Notes under the pieces: model-generated
Seen by the model: the letters and a program-made list of their open reading frames with translations, nothing else
Databases searched by the model: none
Told to the model about the DNA's origin: nothing
Position numbers and translations under genes: made by a program
In this document: positions 1 through 7,420 of the stretch, piece by piece
How positions within the stretch are numbered: position 1 is the stretch's first letter
How the letters are laid out: each line of letters opens with the position of its first letter
From: Citreimonas salinaria
Lineage (GTDB): Bacteria > Pseudomonadota > Alphaproteobacteria > Rhodobacterales > Rhodobacteraceae
Length of the DNA: 35,348 nucleotides
Assembly: GCF_900107235.1 (NCBI RefSeq)
Contig: NZ_FNPF01000024.1
Location: forward strand, 1 to 35,348
Direction of reading: 5' to 3'

Positions 1-20
1 TGATCTCATAGTCAGACATA

Positions 21-47
21 AGCACGTGCTTAGGCATATGCCTAAGC
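21..47. promoter_or_regulatory. Overlapping perfect palindromes (possible operator)
   Basis: Bases 21-30 (agcacgtgct) are a perfect 10-bp palindrome. It overlaps by three bases a perfect 20-bp palindrome at 28-47 (gcttaggcatatgcctaagc). Two-fold symmetric sites of this size are typical of dimeric repressor operators, but no gene start is visible just downstream, so the regulated gene may lie left of the window. The symmetry is seen directly; an operator role is inference. Confidence 0.4.
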
Positions 48-858
48 CTCCATGGTTATGCCCGAGTGTCCGGTCGAAACGGGGGCCAGTTCACATCGAC
101 GTATCTGTAATCTTCGTCATGGCGTGATCTCCCTGGCGGTTGCTGCCGCCGGTCAGGTGGTTTGACTCACCCGGAGATTACGCCGCCCTTAAACTTCAAC
201 CACCTTCGCGACACGACCCGGATTTGCCGTGACGGCCGGAAAAAGCTCGGCGGCAAAGACTTCTTCGCCGAGGTAAAGGCACCGCAAGGAGTGGATGATG
301 TTGCGCGGCACGAGCCTGCCGCCAGGGCCGGTGCGAAACCCGGCAGGTAAGGGATTCGTTTGACCCAGTTTTGGATGTGCCTCGATGAACAAGCGAGAAG
401 CCTATAATAAGCATTATAGGCCAAGTCATTGTACACGGGGCACATTCTGAACTGGGTTGCGACAAATCCCCTATCTTGCTGGTAAGCAAACATGATGTTG
501 CAGCTCCGGCGAAAATGGCGAGATCTCGACAGGTGCCAATCGGCTGCCCGAGCTCGCCTAGGGGATTGCCTTCAAGGGCGGCATATAGCAGCTTGAACTT
601 GCCGCGCGTCAAGCTGTCTTAGCTTTTGTCCGTAACTCAAGATTCGGTTCATGCGGTGACTGTAACACGGTCTAAACCAGATATTCGGCATACCGAACGC
701 ATCGACGGAGGCCACTTTGTGCACCACCATTGTAAGACGAATAAGGCGGTAGCTTTCCGCACTTCCCGGAGAAGCGATTTTGGTAGCAGGCGCACTGACG
801 CTGTCATGGCCAGTTCGATGGTGTTGATCGGCGTACGCCAGCCAGGCCGGCGCCCGGG
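48..858. other. Gene-poor stretch, possible degenerate mobile-element debris
   Basis: I find no convincing gene here. Open frames on both strands are short, overlap one another and carry no recognisable motif. On the minus strand near 75-120 a nine-codon frame starts behind a good ribosome site (agggag, ATG at 120), followed by a TGAACTGG-rich stretch that resembles the ends of some insertion sequences; I could not assign it to a family. A 120-bp palindrome at 351-470 is listed separately. The stretch reads like intergenic DNA with old insertion remnants. Confidence 0.4.
351..470. repeat. 120-bp imperfect palindrome (MITE-like)
   Basis: Bases 351-381 and the reverse complement of 439-470 align over about 31 positions with roughly 25 matches and one gap; both begin gggatt and end atgtgcc. 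At the exact centre, 401-420, lies a perfect 8-bp stem (cctataat/attatagg) with a 4-base loop. The whole unit is therefore symmetric about position 410.5. This is the architecture of a miniature inverted-repeat element, or of two insertion-sequence ends facing each other. I see no obvious target-site duplication. Confidence 0.55.
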
Positions 859-1299
859 ATGACCTCTCCGAGCATCGTTTATCGGCGGCGGATAAAGGCA
901 CCGCCCGCAGGAGTTGCGCCAGAATCCTTCCTGGCGCGGGTGGCCCGGGAACTAGCGAACCCGGGCGGTCCACTCGGTGTAGCAACGACTTGCCAGGTAA
1001 CGTTGTTGAGGGAGGGCGAGCCTAGGCGCACTGAACTCAGGATTTCTCCGAAAGGCACCGGATGGGAGTTGATGGCGACAGTGCACCGGCCGAGAGAAAA
1101 CGATTCTGATGTATCAATTCCCCTTTGGCTACTCGTCCTGATGGGTGCCGTTGGCCTCGTCTTTGCTACGGGGCTCTGGCTCGGCCCATTGTGCCTAGTG
1201 GCACTTCTTTTCGTCGTATGGCCAACTCTTGTGGATGAATTAGCTGTCCGCAGGACCATCAGGCAAGCGGTAGACAACTCTCTGCACAACACGCGATAG
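859..1299 (+). CDS. Small hypothetical membrane protein
   Basis: The product is 146 residues. The N-terminal half (about 1-85) is soluble and basic-hydrophilic. Residues around 87-125 form a hydrophobic hairpin (PLWLLVLMGAVGLVFATGLWL then LCLVALLFVVW), which suggests two membrane helices with a short charged C-terminus. No family is recognised. The ATG at 859 has only a weak purine-rich site before it, so the start is uncertain. It lies 74 bases upstream of the exporter gene on the same strand and may share its transcript. It is called real because of the hydrophobic pattern and ordinary composition; the frame on the opposite strand gives an implausible, polar, Ser/Thr/Arg-rich product. Confidence 0.55.
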   Translation: MTSPSIVYRRRIKAPPAGVAPESFLARVARELANPGGPLGVATTCQVTLLREGEPRRTELRISPKGTGWELMATVHRPRENDSDVSIPLWLLVLMGAVGLVFATGLWLGPLCLVALLFVVWPTLVDELAVRRTIRQAVDNSLHNTR

Positions 1300-1372
1300 C
1301 TGGTGCAAAGCCGGAGGCGAGGCGGAGTGGTTTGGCTCGGGAGGATCAGCCATCCAAGTCAGTGTAGAACTG

Positions 1373-2098
1373 ATGCTCTTGGCATCGATCGTGTTTCTGG
1401 CAGCCGGCACGGTCAAGGGTATCGTCGGCATAGGTCTCCCCGCGATGGCTGTCGGTGTGATGTCCCAGTTCGTTGATGCACGCACGAGCATCGCTCTTGT
1501 TATGTTCCCGATGATCACCTCCAACGCCTGGCAGGTTTTCCGCGGCGGCAGGATCGCCCTCACCATGAAGACCTATAAGTGGTTCGTCGTCGTCCTGGCC
1601 GTGGGCGTCTGGCCGGTGACGGCATTCGCGGCCGCAGTGAACGAAAGCATCATGCAGGGCGCGCTCGGAATCATCATTCTCGTGTTCGTCGTGGTGAATG
1701 GTCTTTCGCTGGTGCCGCCTCTGCCCATGCGCCACGACACGCTCTGCCAGATTGCGGCCGCAGCGACGGCGGCGGTCTTTGGCGGACTTTCGGCCGTCTG
1801 GGCGCCTCCCATTCTTATCTATCTCGCATCACGAGGCATCGACAAGGACGAGTTTATGCGCGCCTCTGGGCTGTTGATACTCGTCGGGAGTATCCCGCTC
1901 TGCGTAGGCTATGCCCAGCAAGGACTTCTGACCGGCTCACTTTCGCTGGCCTCGGCTCTTATGATCGTTCCGTCGATCGTCGGCTTCACCGTTGGGGAGC
2001 TGTTGCGGCGGCGCGTTTCGCCGGAGGGATTTCGTATCGTCCTGCTGACGGTCTTCGCCGCCTTGGGGCTGAATCTTCTGCGCCGCACGTTCTTCTGA
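1373..2098 (+). CDS. TauE/SafE (TSUP) family sulfite/anion exporter, CuyZ-like role
   Basis: The 241-residue integral membrane protein has the TSUP pattern: an N-terminal helix with the glycine-rich GTVKGIVGIGLP segment (about 11-23), a matching second half beginning near 125 (VFGGLSAVWAPPILIYLASRG) and seven or eight hydrophobic segments in total. Members export sulfite, sulfoacetate or other small anions across the inner membrane. It sits 37 bases before the nitroreductase gene and about 2 kb from a CuyA-like lyase. This supports a job in removing sulfite released from cysteate, as proposed for CuyZ of roseobacters. The first helix begins almost at the chosen ATG and no clear ribosome site precedes it, so the true start could be slightly upstream at a rarer codon. 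Substrate is inferred from context only. Confidence 0.8.
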   Translation: MLLASIVFLAAGTVKGIVGIGLPAMAVGVMSQFVDARTSIALVMFPMITSNAWQVFRGGRIALTMKTYKWFVVVLAVGVWPVTAFAAAVNESIMQGALGIIILVFVVVNGLSLVPPLPMRHDTLCQIAAAATAAVFGGLSAVWAPPILIYLASRGIDKDEFMRASGLLILVGSIPLCVGYAQQGLLTGSLSLASALMIVPSIVGFTVGELLRRRVSPEGFRIVLLTVFAALGLNLLRRTFF

Positions 2099-2135
2099 GC
2101 CAACGCCGGTTCGGCACGAGAAGGGATGGAACAAG

Positions 2136-2981
2136 ATGACTGACGCACAGACTGAAACTTTCCGACGATCCATGGCACTCCGGTTCGGTGACGGCCCCAT
2201 TCCCAACCTGCCACCACAGGGGCGGCATACTCTTGCGCGAATGGTTGCTCGTACCTCCTGTCGTAGCTTCCGAAGCGAGGGCGTGGATCAGGCCGTCCTG
2301 GAGCTTCTCTGTGCGGTGGCGCTCGCTTCACCGACCAAAAGCGATCTGCAGCAGCGGGATATCATCATCATTCGAGACAGCGACCTTCGCACCAAACTAA
2401 ACGCCCTGACTGAACAGGACTGGGTCGCTCAGGCGCCGTCGTTCCTGATCTTCTGCGGCAACAACCGGCGTCAGAGGCAAATCCATAAATGGCGCAGGCA
2501 CCCGTTCGTCAACGACCATCTGGACGCATTCTTCAACACGGCGGTCGATGCGGGAATAGCGTTGTCGGCCTTCGTCACGGCAGCCGAAGCGATCGGGCTG
2601 GGATGCTGCCCGGTCAGCACCGTGCGCAATTGCGCCGCGGCCGTGAGCGATCTGCTGGGCCTGCCAGAGCACGTCTATCCGGTTGCTGGACTTGCGTTGG
2701 GATGGCCCGAAGCCCCCGATGCCGAGCCGGCGATGCGCCTCCCCCTGCGGGCGACGGTCCATGTCGATCGATTTTCGGAGCATGATCTGCGAGACCAGGT
2801 GGAGACTTACGATCAGCAGCGCAGCGAGCGCCAACCCTACGCAAAGATTCGCGGCGTCGACGCGTTTGGCGACCCATCCGGCCCCTATACCTGGTCCGAG
2901 GACAAGTCGCGGCAGTACGCACGCCCGGAGCGCGCTGATTTCGGGCGCTTCGTACGCGACAGGGGGTTCTCGCTGGAGTGA
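2136..2981 (+). CDS. Nitroreductase-family flavoprotein
   Basis: This 281-residue protein belongs to the FMN-dependent nitroreductase superfamily. It has RTSCRSFRSEGVDQAVLELL near residues 39-58, the family's R-S-x-R-x-F opening that contacts FMN phosphate, then ALASPTKSDLQQRDIIIIRD. The middle reads DAFFNTAVDAGIALSAFVTAAEAIGLGCCPVSTVRN (about 130-165), the usual helix and GLG segment. VYPVAGLALGWPEA near 187-200 matches the conserved hydrophobic strand. The C-terminus (about 235-281) extends into a charged tail, as in NfsA-like members. It follows the exporter closely, so the two are probably co-transcribed, and it converges on the LysR gene 58 bases away. A role in sulfonate breakdown is not established; the substrate is unknown. 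Confidence 0.85.
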   Translation: MTDAQTETFRRSMALRFGDGPIPNLPPQGRHTLARMVARTSCRSFRSEGVDQAVLELLCAVALASPTKSDLQQRDIIIIRDSDLRTKLNALTEQDWVAQAPSFLIFCGNNRRQRQIHKWRRHPFVNDHLDAFFNTAVDAGIALSAFVTAAEAIGLGCCPVSTVRNCAAAVSDLLGLPEHVYPVAGLALGWPEAPDAEPAMRLPLRATVHVDRFSEHDLRDQVETYDQQRSERQPYAKIRGVDAFGDPSGPYTWSEDKSRQYARPERADFGRFVRDRGFSLE

Positions 2982-3039
2982 AGTCCTGCGAACGACGGCT
3001 CTTGCGGCGGAGCAGGTCGGAACGCCCGGGCCGAATTGC

Positions 3040-3924
3040 CTACAGCCGGATTTCCGGCAGGATCGACCACACCTCGTCTTCGAGTGCGGTCTTGGAGCCC
3101 GAAAGTCGGATCGCCATCAGCTCCATCGGACATTGCGGCAACCGGTCCGACAGGTTCAGCAGCCGGCCCTGCGCGATTGCGGTCCTGCACAGGGAGAGCG
3201 GCGCCCAGACCACCCCCAGCCCCTCTTCCGCCATCTGGAGCGCAGCCAGGGTAAGGGCGGTCTCCACCTGCGCCGTCAGCGTGATGGCGGGATTAACGCG
3301 AGACGAGATTTCCCGGTCGAACAGCCTGCCGAGGAAAATGTCGCCGGGATAGGCAATGTGCGGGACGGAGCCCGTGCCGACAAGCTGCGCCACCGCCGCA
3401 TTCGCCACCGGCACAAAATGATCCTGCTTCAACGGCAGGATCTCGAAGAAATCTGGGCGAGCGGGTAGCGGGATCGTGCTTGCGAGATGGACAAGCACCA
3501 GTTCCGTCTGGTTGGTAAGCAACAACCCGAGGCACTCGTCGAAGTTTGCGGAGTGCAATCGCACCGTTAGATCTTGCCGTGCCAGTAGATCCTTCGCCAG
3601 GCGCGATCCGGCAGTGGCTATGATCGAGTGCTGACAGGCGATGCTGATGCGGCGGTGCAAGGTTCGCTCGTGCTGTTTCAGGTCATGCGCCAGCATGCGC
3701 AGATCATGAACAAGGCTCCGAATCCGATCTGTCTGGGCCAAGGTTGCCTCGTTCACGCGGATCGGCTTGCGGCTGCGATCGAATATCTCTGCGCCGAGAT
3801 AGCCTTCGAGCATCTGCATGCGGCGCGAGAAGGCGGACTGCGTCAGTATTCGCCGATGAGCGGCAACACTGAATGAGCCAGTCTCTATGACAGCCAGCAG
3901 GTCTTCCAGCCACTCGAGTCGCAT
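3040..3924 (-). CDS. LysR-family transcriptional regulator (of the cysteate-lyase gene)
   Basis: The protein is 294 residues from the ATG at 3924, which is preceded by aggaaa at a good distance; an ATG seven codons upstream lacks this support. Residues 1-60 form the winged helix-turn-helix (LEWLEDLLAVIETGSFSVAA, SAFSRRMQMLE, GAEIFDRSRKPIRV). Residues from about 85 on form the periplasmic-binding-like effector domain (RRISIACQHSI, EEGLGVVWAPLSLC). It is transcribed divergently from the CuyA-like gene with a 110-bp shared region, the classic LysR arrangement. It probably senses the amino-acid substrate and activates the lyase and racemase genes. CuyR in roseobacters occupies an analogous place. 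The effector is inferred. Confidence 0.85.
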   Translation of the reverse strand: MRLEWLEDLLAVIETGSFSVAAHRRILTQSAFSRRMQMLEGYLGAEIFDRSRKPIRVNEATLAQTDRIRSLVHDLRMLAHDLKQHERTLHRRISIACQHSIIATAGSRLAKDLLARQDLTVRLHSANFDECLGLLLTNQTELVLVHLASTIPLPARPDFFEILPLKQDHFVPVANAAVAQLVGTGSVPHIAYPGDIFLGRLFDREISSRVNPAITLTAQVETALTLAALQMAEEGLGVVWAPLSLCRTAIAQGRLLNLSDRLPQCPMELMAIRLSGSKTALEDEVWSILPEIRL

Positions 3925-3938
3925 GAGGTTTCCTAACT

Positions 3939-4031
3939 TGCGCAAATTGCATGTTATCGCGAATTTTTAGCGATTTAGCATGGCTTCCGCTATCCGCATT
4001 AATGCTTTATGCAAGTCTCAGAAGGAGACAT
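3939..4031. promoter_or_regulatory. Divergent LysR/cuyA control region
   Basis: The intergenic stretch holds several symmetric elements. They include cttgc near 3939 facing gcaag near 4012, ATCGC-N9-GCGAT around 3957-3975 and the perfect palindrome gcattaatgc at 3996-4005. LysR-type sites are usually T-N11-A dyads in such divergent regions. The lyase ribosome site aaggag lies at 4021-4026. Exact binding sites are inferred. Confidence 0.45.
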
Positions 4032-4034
4032 CCA

Positions 4035-5051
4035 ATGCATCTTGCCCGCTTCCCGCGCCTTTTCCTTGCTCATCTCCCTACGCCGCTCGAACGGCTGGAT
4101 CGTTTGTCGAAAGAGCTGGGAGGACCAGACATCTGGATCAAGCGCGACGACTGTACCGGCATGTCCACCGGCGGCAACAAGACGCGCAAGCTCGAGTTCC
4201 TGATGGCGGAGGCCGAACGACAGGGCGCGGACATGGTCATGACGCAGGGTGCGGTTCAATCCAACCACGCTCGCCAGACTGCCGCCTTCGCCGCAAAACT
4301 GGGGCTCGACTGTCATCTCCTGCTGGAGGAGCGCACCGGGAGCAAGGATCGAAACTACAACGCCAACGGCAATGTCCTGCTGGATCGGCTGCACGGTGCC
4401 AGCACCGAGCGCCGGGAGGCCGGCCTAGACATGAACGCGGAACTCGAAACGGCGGCCGAGATGTTTCGGGCCGAAGGCAGGAACGTCTACACGATCCCCG
4501 GGGGGGGCTCCAACCCGACGGGAGCACTGGGCTATGTCAACTGCGCCCTCGAACTGGTGTCTCAGGCCAACGACCGGGGGCTAGTTATCGACCACCTGGT
4601 TCACGCGACCGGCAGCGCGGGAACCCAGGCCGGTCTGGTGGTCGGCATGAACGCGATCAATGCCCAGATCCCCATACTCGGCGTTGGTGTCCGAGCACCG
4701 AAGCAAAAGCAGGAAGAGAACGTTTTCAGTCTCGCCCTCGCCACGGCGGAAAAGCTTGGCTGTGCCGGCGTCGTCGCTCGGGAGGATGTCGTGGCGAACA
4801 CCGACTACGTCGGGGACGGCTACGGGGTACCCACCGAAAGCGGCATCGAGGCTATCCGGATGTTTGCCCAGCTCGAGGGGATCCTGCTGGACCCGGTCTA
4901 TTCTGCGAAGGGCGCCGCAGGTCTCATCGACCTCATCCGCAAGGGCCACTTTAGCAAGGACGAGCGCGTCGTCTTTCTGCACACGGGCGGATCGGCCGCG
5001 CTCTTCGGCTACGACTTTGCCTTCCCGTTCGCGGAAGACAAGGCAAGCTGA
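4035..5051 (+). CDS. cuyA: L-cysteate sulfo-lyase / D-cysteine desulfhydrase family (PLP enzyme)
   Basis: The 338-residue protein is of the ACC-deaminase/D-cysteine desulfhydrase family (fold type II PLP). The start at 4035 follows aaggag and gives MHLARFPR, as in CuyA and DcyD. Landmarks are [21 protein letters not shown] (about 35-55), with the PLP Lys in [24 protein letters not shown] (about 72-91); the phosphate loop GSAGTQAG (about 193-200); and a C-terminal [11 protein letters not shown]. CuyA converts L-cysteate to pyruvate, ammonia and sulfite; DcyD does the analogous reaction on D-cysteine. A sulfite-type exporter, a LysR gene and an amino-acid racemase around it favour cysteate. Sequence alone cannot separate the two activities with certainty. 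Confidence 0.75.
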   Translation: MHLARFPRLFLAHLPTPLERLDRLSKELGGPDIWIKRDDCTGMSTGGNKTRKLEFLMAEAERQGADMVMTQGAVQSNHARQTAAFAAKLGLDCHLLLEERTGSKDRNYNANGNVLLDRLHGASTERREAGLDMNAELETAAEMFRAEGRNVYTIPGGGSNPTGALGYVNCALELVSQANDRGLVIDHLVHATGSAGTQAGLVVGMNAINAQIPILGVGVRAPKQKQEENVFSLALATAEKLGCAGVVAREDVVANTDYVGDGYGVPTESGIEAIRMFAQLEGILLDPVYSAKGAAGLIDLIRKGHFSKDERVVFLHTGGSAALFGYDFAFPFAEDKAS

Positions 5052-5067
5052 CACCAGGGAGGCACAG

Positions 5068-5760
5068 CTGCGTACAATCGGAATTTTGGGCGGAATGGGT
5101 CCCGAGGCGACTGTCCTCCTGATGCAGCGCATCATCGCAGCCACGTCAGCGCATGACGATGCCGACCATGTTCCACTGCTCGTCGATCAGAACCCACAGG
5201 TCCCCTCGCGCATTGCGGCGCTGATCGAGGGGACCGGCGCCGACCCGGCGCCGGTGCTGATCGCAATGGCACGGCGTCTTGAGGAGGCGGGCGCCGAAGC
5301 GCTGGCAATGCCGTGCAATACGGCGCACCACTATGCGCCCGTGCTCGCCGAGAGCGTCCACATTCCGTTCCTCAACATGGTCGAGTTGGCCGCAGCGCAG
5401 GCGGACAACGCCGCCGCTGCGGGCGATCTGATCGGCGTTCTGGCGTCGCCCGCAGTGCGGATCACCGGGATCCTCGATCGCGCACTTGCGCAGCGCGAGC
5501 GCAAGGCGATCTACCCCGATGACGAAGCTGCTCTGCTGCGCGCGATTAGAAGCATCAAGGCCCGTGGCGCGAACGAGACGGCGCGTGAAGCCTTGCTTGC
5601 CGCCTCGGTCGAACTGCGCGATCGCGGCGCTCAGGTGCAGCTTGTCGCCTGCACCGAGTTTTCGCTCCTGGGAATCGACCTGGCGCCCCGGGCTCAGGTC
5701 CTCGACACCCTGGATCTTCTGGTTGGGGCGATCTGCGATTTCGCCCGGTCCTCCGGCTAA
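5068..5760 (+). CDS. Aspartate/glutamate racemase family protein, apparent CTG start
   Basis: The 230-residue protein has the cofactor-independent Asp/Glu racemase pattern: GILGGMGPEAT at the N-terminus, the first catalytic Cys in AMPCNTAHHY (about residue 82) and the second in QLVACTEFSLLG (about residue 194). The reading frame is open far upstream into the lyase gene, but homology begins at RTIGILGG. The only well-placed initiator is CTG at 5068, five bases after a strong gggagg. It follows the lyase stop by 16 bases, so they form an operon. Cysteate is a close analogue of aspartate, so a likely role is interconverting D- and L-cysteate to feed the stereospecific lyase (inference). Its stop overlaps the convergent stop of the next gene. 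Confidence 0.8.
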   Translation: MRTIGILGGMGPEATVLLMQRIIAATSAHDDADHVPLLVDQNPQVPSRIAALIEGTGADPAPVLIAMARRLEEAGAEALAMPCNTAHHYAPVLAESVHIPFLNMVELAAAQADNAAAAGDLIGVLASPAVRITGILDRALAQRERKAIYPDDEAALLRAIRSIKARGANETAREALLAASVELRDRGAQVQLVACTEFSLLGIDLAPRAQVLDTLDLLVGAICDFARSSG

Positions 5761-7352
5761 TGGCCCTCCCCGGCAGGCGCAGGAAGGCCCTTAATCGCGA
5801 CATTCACGCAGGCGGGCCTGCCCGATTGGAATGCCTGCGCAAGCGCATCGTCGAGTTCATCGGGATCCGTGACATAGGCACCGTGACAGCCGAGCGCTTC
5901 CGCCGCCAGATCGTAGCGCGCGCCGCTCAACGTGCAGCCGACGGTCCGATCCGGTCCATACTCGCGAATCTGGATCAGATGTTCCGCGTTCCAGCGCTCG
6001 TCGTTCCCGATTACTACCACGAAGGCGACGCCCGTGCGTGCTGCCGTTTCGAACTCGGCAAAGTGAAATCCCACCGTGCCGTCGCCCATCAAGGCTACAA
6101 CCGACGCTTCGGGCCGTGCCTGCTTTGCCGCCAGCGCGTAGCAGAGCGCGCCGCCGATCGCACCTGAAGGGCCGTTAATCACACGCGCGTCCCCCCGCAC
6201 GAGAGCCTGGGCCCACTGACCGAACTCGCCGCCGTCGCAGATCACCACGGACGTTTCCGTAGCCTCCACCTGCCGCTGAACTGCGGTACAAAGCGTGGCA
6301 GAGGTGATTTCCTTGCCCGCCGGCACCTCGTGCGGGCGTTTCGCAGCTGCCGCGACGATCCTGACGCGCCAGTCGGCGCGCCGAGGTTCAGGCGCGGGCG
6401 CCTCGAGGAGTGCCCGAATCAGGCTGCGCGGAGAGGCCGCCACGCTCTGCGCCAGACGCGTTCCAAGGTTGCGCGCGGCCAGTTCGCGTGCATGCTCCTC
6501 GGCATCCACGACGACCCATGAACAGTCACTCGACCAATCGGGCGCTGCCCCGAAGGCCAACGTGAAGTCGACGGTCTTTCCGAGGCACAGTACCAGATCC
6601 GCCTCGGGAAGAAGACGCGACACGGTGCCAATCGAAGGATCCTTAAGCCCGCGCGGACTCTCCAGATCCAGCACTGGAACGGTGAATGCCTCGGCGAGAG
6701 CATCCAGCAGACCACCAGCCCGGGTACTATTCAGCGCAGGACCTGTCAGGATCAGTGGCCGTGCCGCGGTTGCGAGACCCTTGAGAATGGCCGCGACATC
6801 TTGCGCGCGCGGCTCGAAGGAGGATGGCGGAGATCCCTCCGGCAGAGCCATATCGCCGCGTTGCTGGACGACGTCGAACGGTATTGCGAGATGTACCGGG
6901 CCGGGCCGGCCGGTCGTCGCGATCGAGATCGCCTGCAACGTATCTCGGGCAAGGTTTTCGAGAGTTACGGGTCGGAACGCGGCCTTGACCAAAGTGGTGC
7001 TGATCGAGGTCTGATCGAGCTCTTGAAACGCCCCGCGCCCGTCCAGGCCGTTCGGCGCGTCGCCCGAGATCAGCAGGACCGGGCTTTCCGAAGATCGCGC
7101 AGAGAAGAGCGGGCCAACGGCGTTGCCGAAACCCGGTGCGGCAGTGACCAGCGCAACGCCGATCTCGCCGGTCAGCTGCGCCCAGGATTCCGCCATGAAA
7201 ACTGCCGCGGCCTCGTGGCGGGTATGGACGATCTCGATGTCCGCATCGATACAGGCATCGTATATCGGCATGATCTGGTTGCCGGAAAGGCTGTAGATCC
7301 GTCGCACGCCGTTGCGCGCCAGCAGTTCGACCAGGAGATCGGCGCCCCTCAT
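5757..7352 (-). CDS. Thiamine-diphosphate-dependent enzyme (acetolactate synthase-like)
   Basis: The 531-residue protein starts at ATG 7352 behind gaggtaag; a longer open frame upstream has no support. The three domains are typical. The N-terminal PYR domain has HTRHEAAAVFMAESWA, whose Glu activates ThDP, and GDAPNGLDGRGAFQELDQ. A central domain spans about 190-330. The C-terminal PP domain carries GDGTVGFHFAEFE followed by GNDERWNAE, the Mg-ThDP motif GDG-x(about 25)-N. Relatives include acetolactate synthase, sulfoacetaldehyde acetyltransferase, oxalyl-CoA and benzoylformate decarboxylases; it does not closely match Xsc as I remember it. It lies 68 bases after tctA in the tctCBA operon, so it probably acts on the imported acid, most simply decarboxylating a 2-oxoacid. 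Substrate is unknown. Confidence 0.75.
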   Translation of the reverse strand: MRGADLLVELLARNGVRRIYSLSGNQIMPIYDACIDADIEIVHTRHEAAAVFMAESWAQLTGEIGVALVTAAPGFGNAVGPLFSARSSESPVLLISGDAPNGLDGRGAFQELDQTSISTTLVKAAFRPVTLENLARDTLQAISIATTGRPGPVHLAIPFDVVQQRGDMALPEGSPPSSFEPRAQDVAAILKGLATAARPLILTGPALNSTRAGGLLDALAEAFTVPVLDLESPRGLKDPSIGTVSRLLPEADLVLCLGKTVDFTLAFGAAPDWSSDCSWVVVDAEEHARELAARNLGTRLAQSVAASPRSLIRALLEAPAPEPRRADWRVRIVAAAAKRPHEVPAGKEITSATLCTAVQRQVEATETSVVICDGGEFGQWAQALVRGDARVINGPSGAIGGALCYALAAKQARPEASVVALMGDGTVGFHFAEFETAARTGVAFVVVIGNDERWNAEHLIQIREYGPDRTVGCTLSGARYDLAAEALGCHGAYVTDPDELDDALAQAFQSGRPACVNVAIKGLPAPAGEGH

Positions 7353-7420
7353 GTTCTTACCTCTCGATGTCTTTTTTACCTTGAAGGTGCGCGAGAATGG
7401 CTTCGCAGCGCCTCTGAGCT

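Noticed and set aside
626-862. 78-residue open frame upstream of the small membrane protein gene
   Set aside because: No motif, no ribosome site and a composition like non-coding DNA; the overlap with the next ATG alone is not enough.
4660-5067. Long open frame giving the racemase a 136-residue N-terminal extension
   Set aside because: The extension is the out-of-frame shadow of the cysteate-lyase gene, Ser/Arg-rich, and racemases of this family start at the GILGG strand.
5757-7352. Assignment of the ThDP enzyme as sulfoacetaldehyde acetyltransferase (Xsc) or sulfopyruvate decarboxylase
   Set aside because: Length and domains fit the wider family, but the sequence does not resemble Xsc as remembered, and ComDE is a shorter two-subunit enzyme without the central domain.
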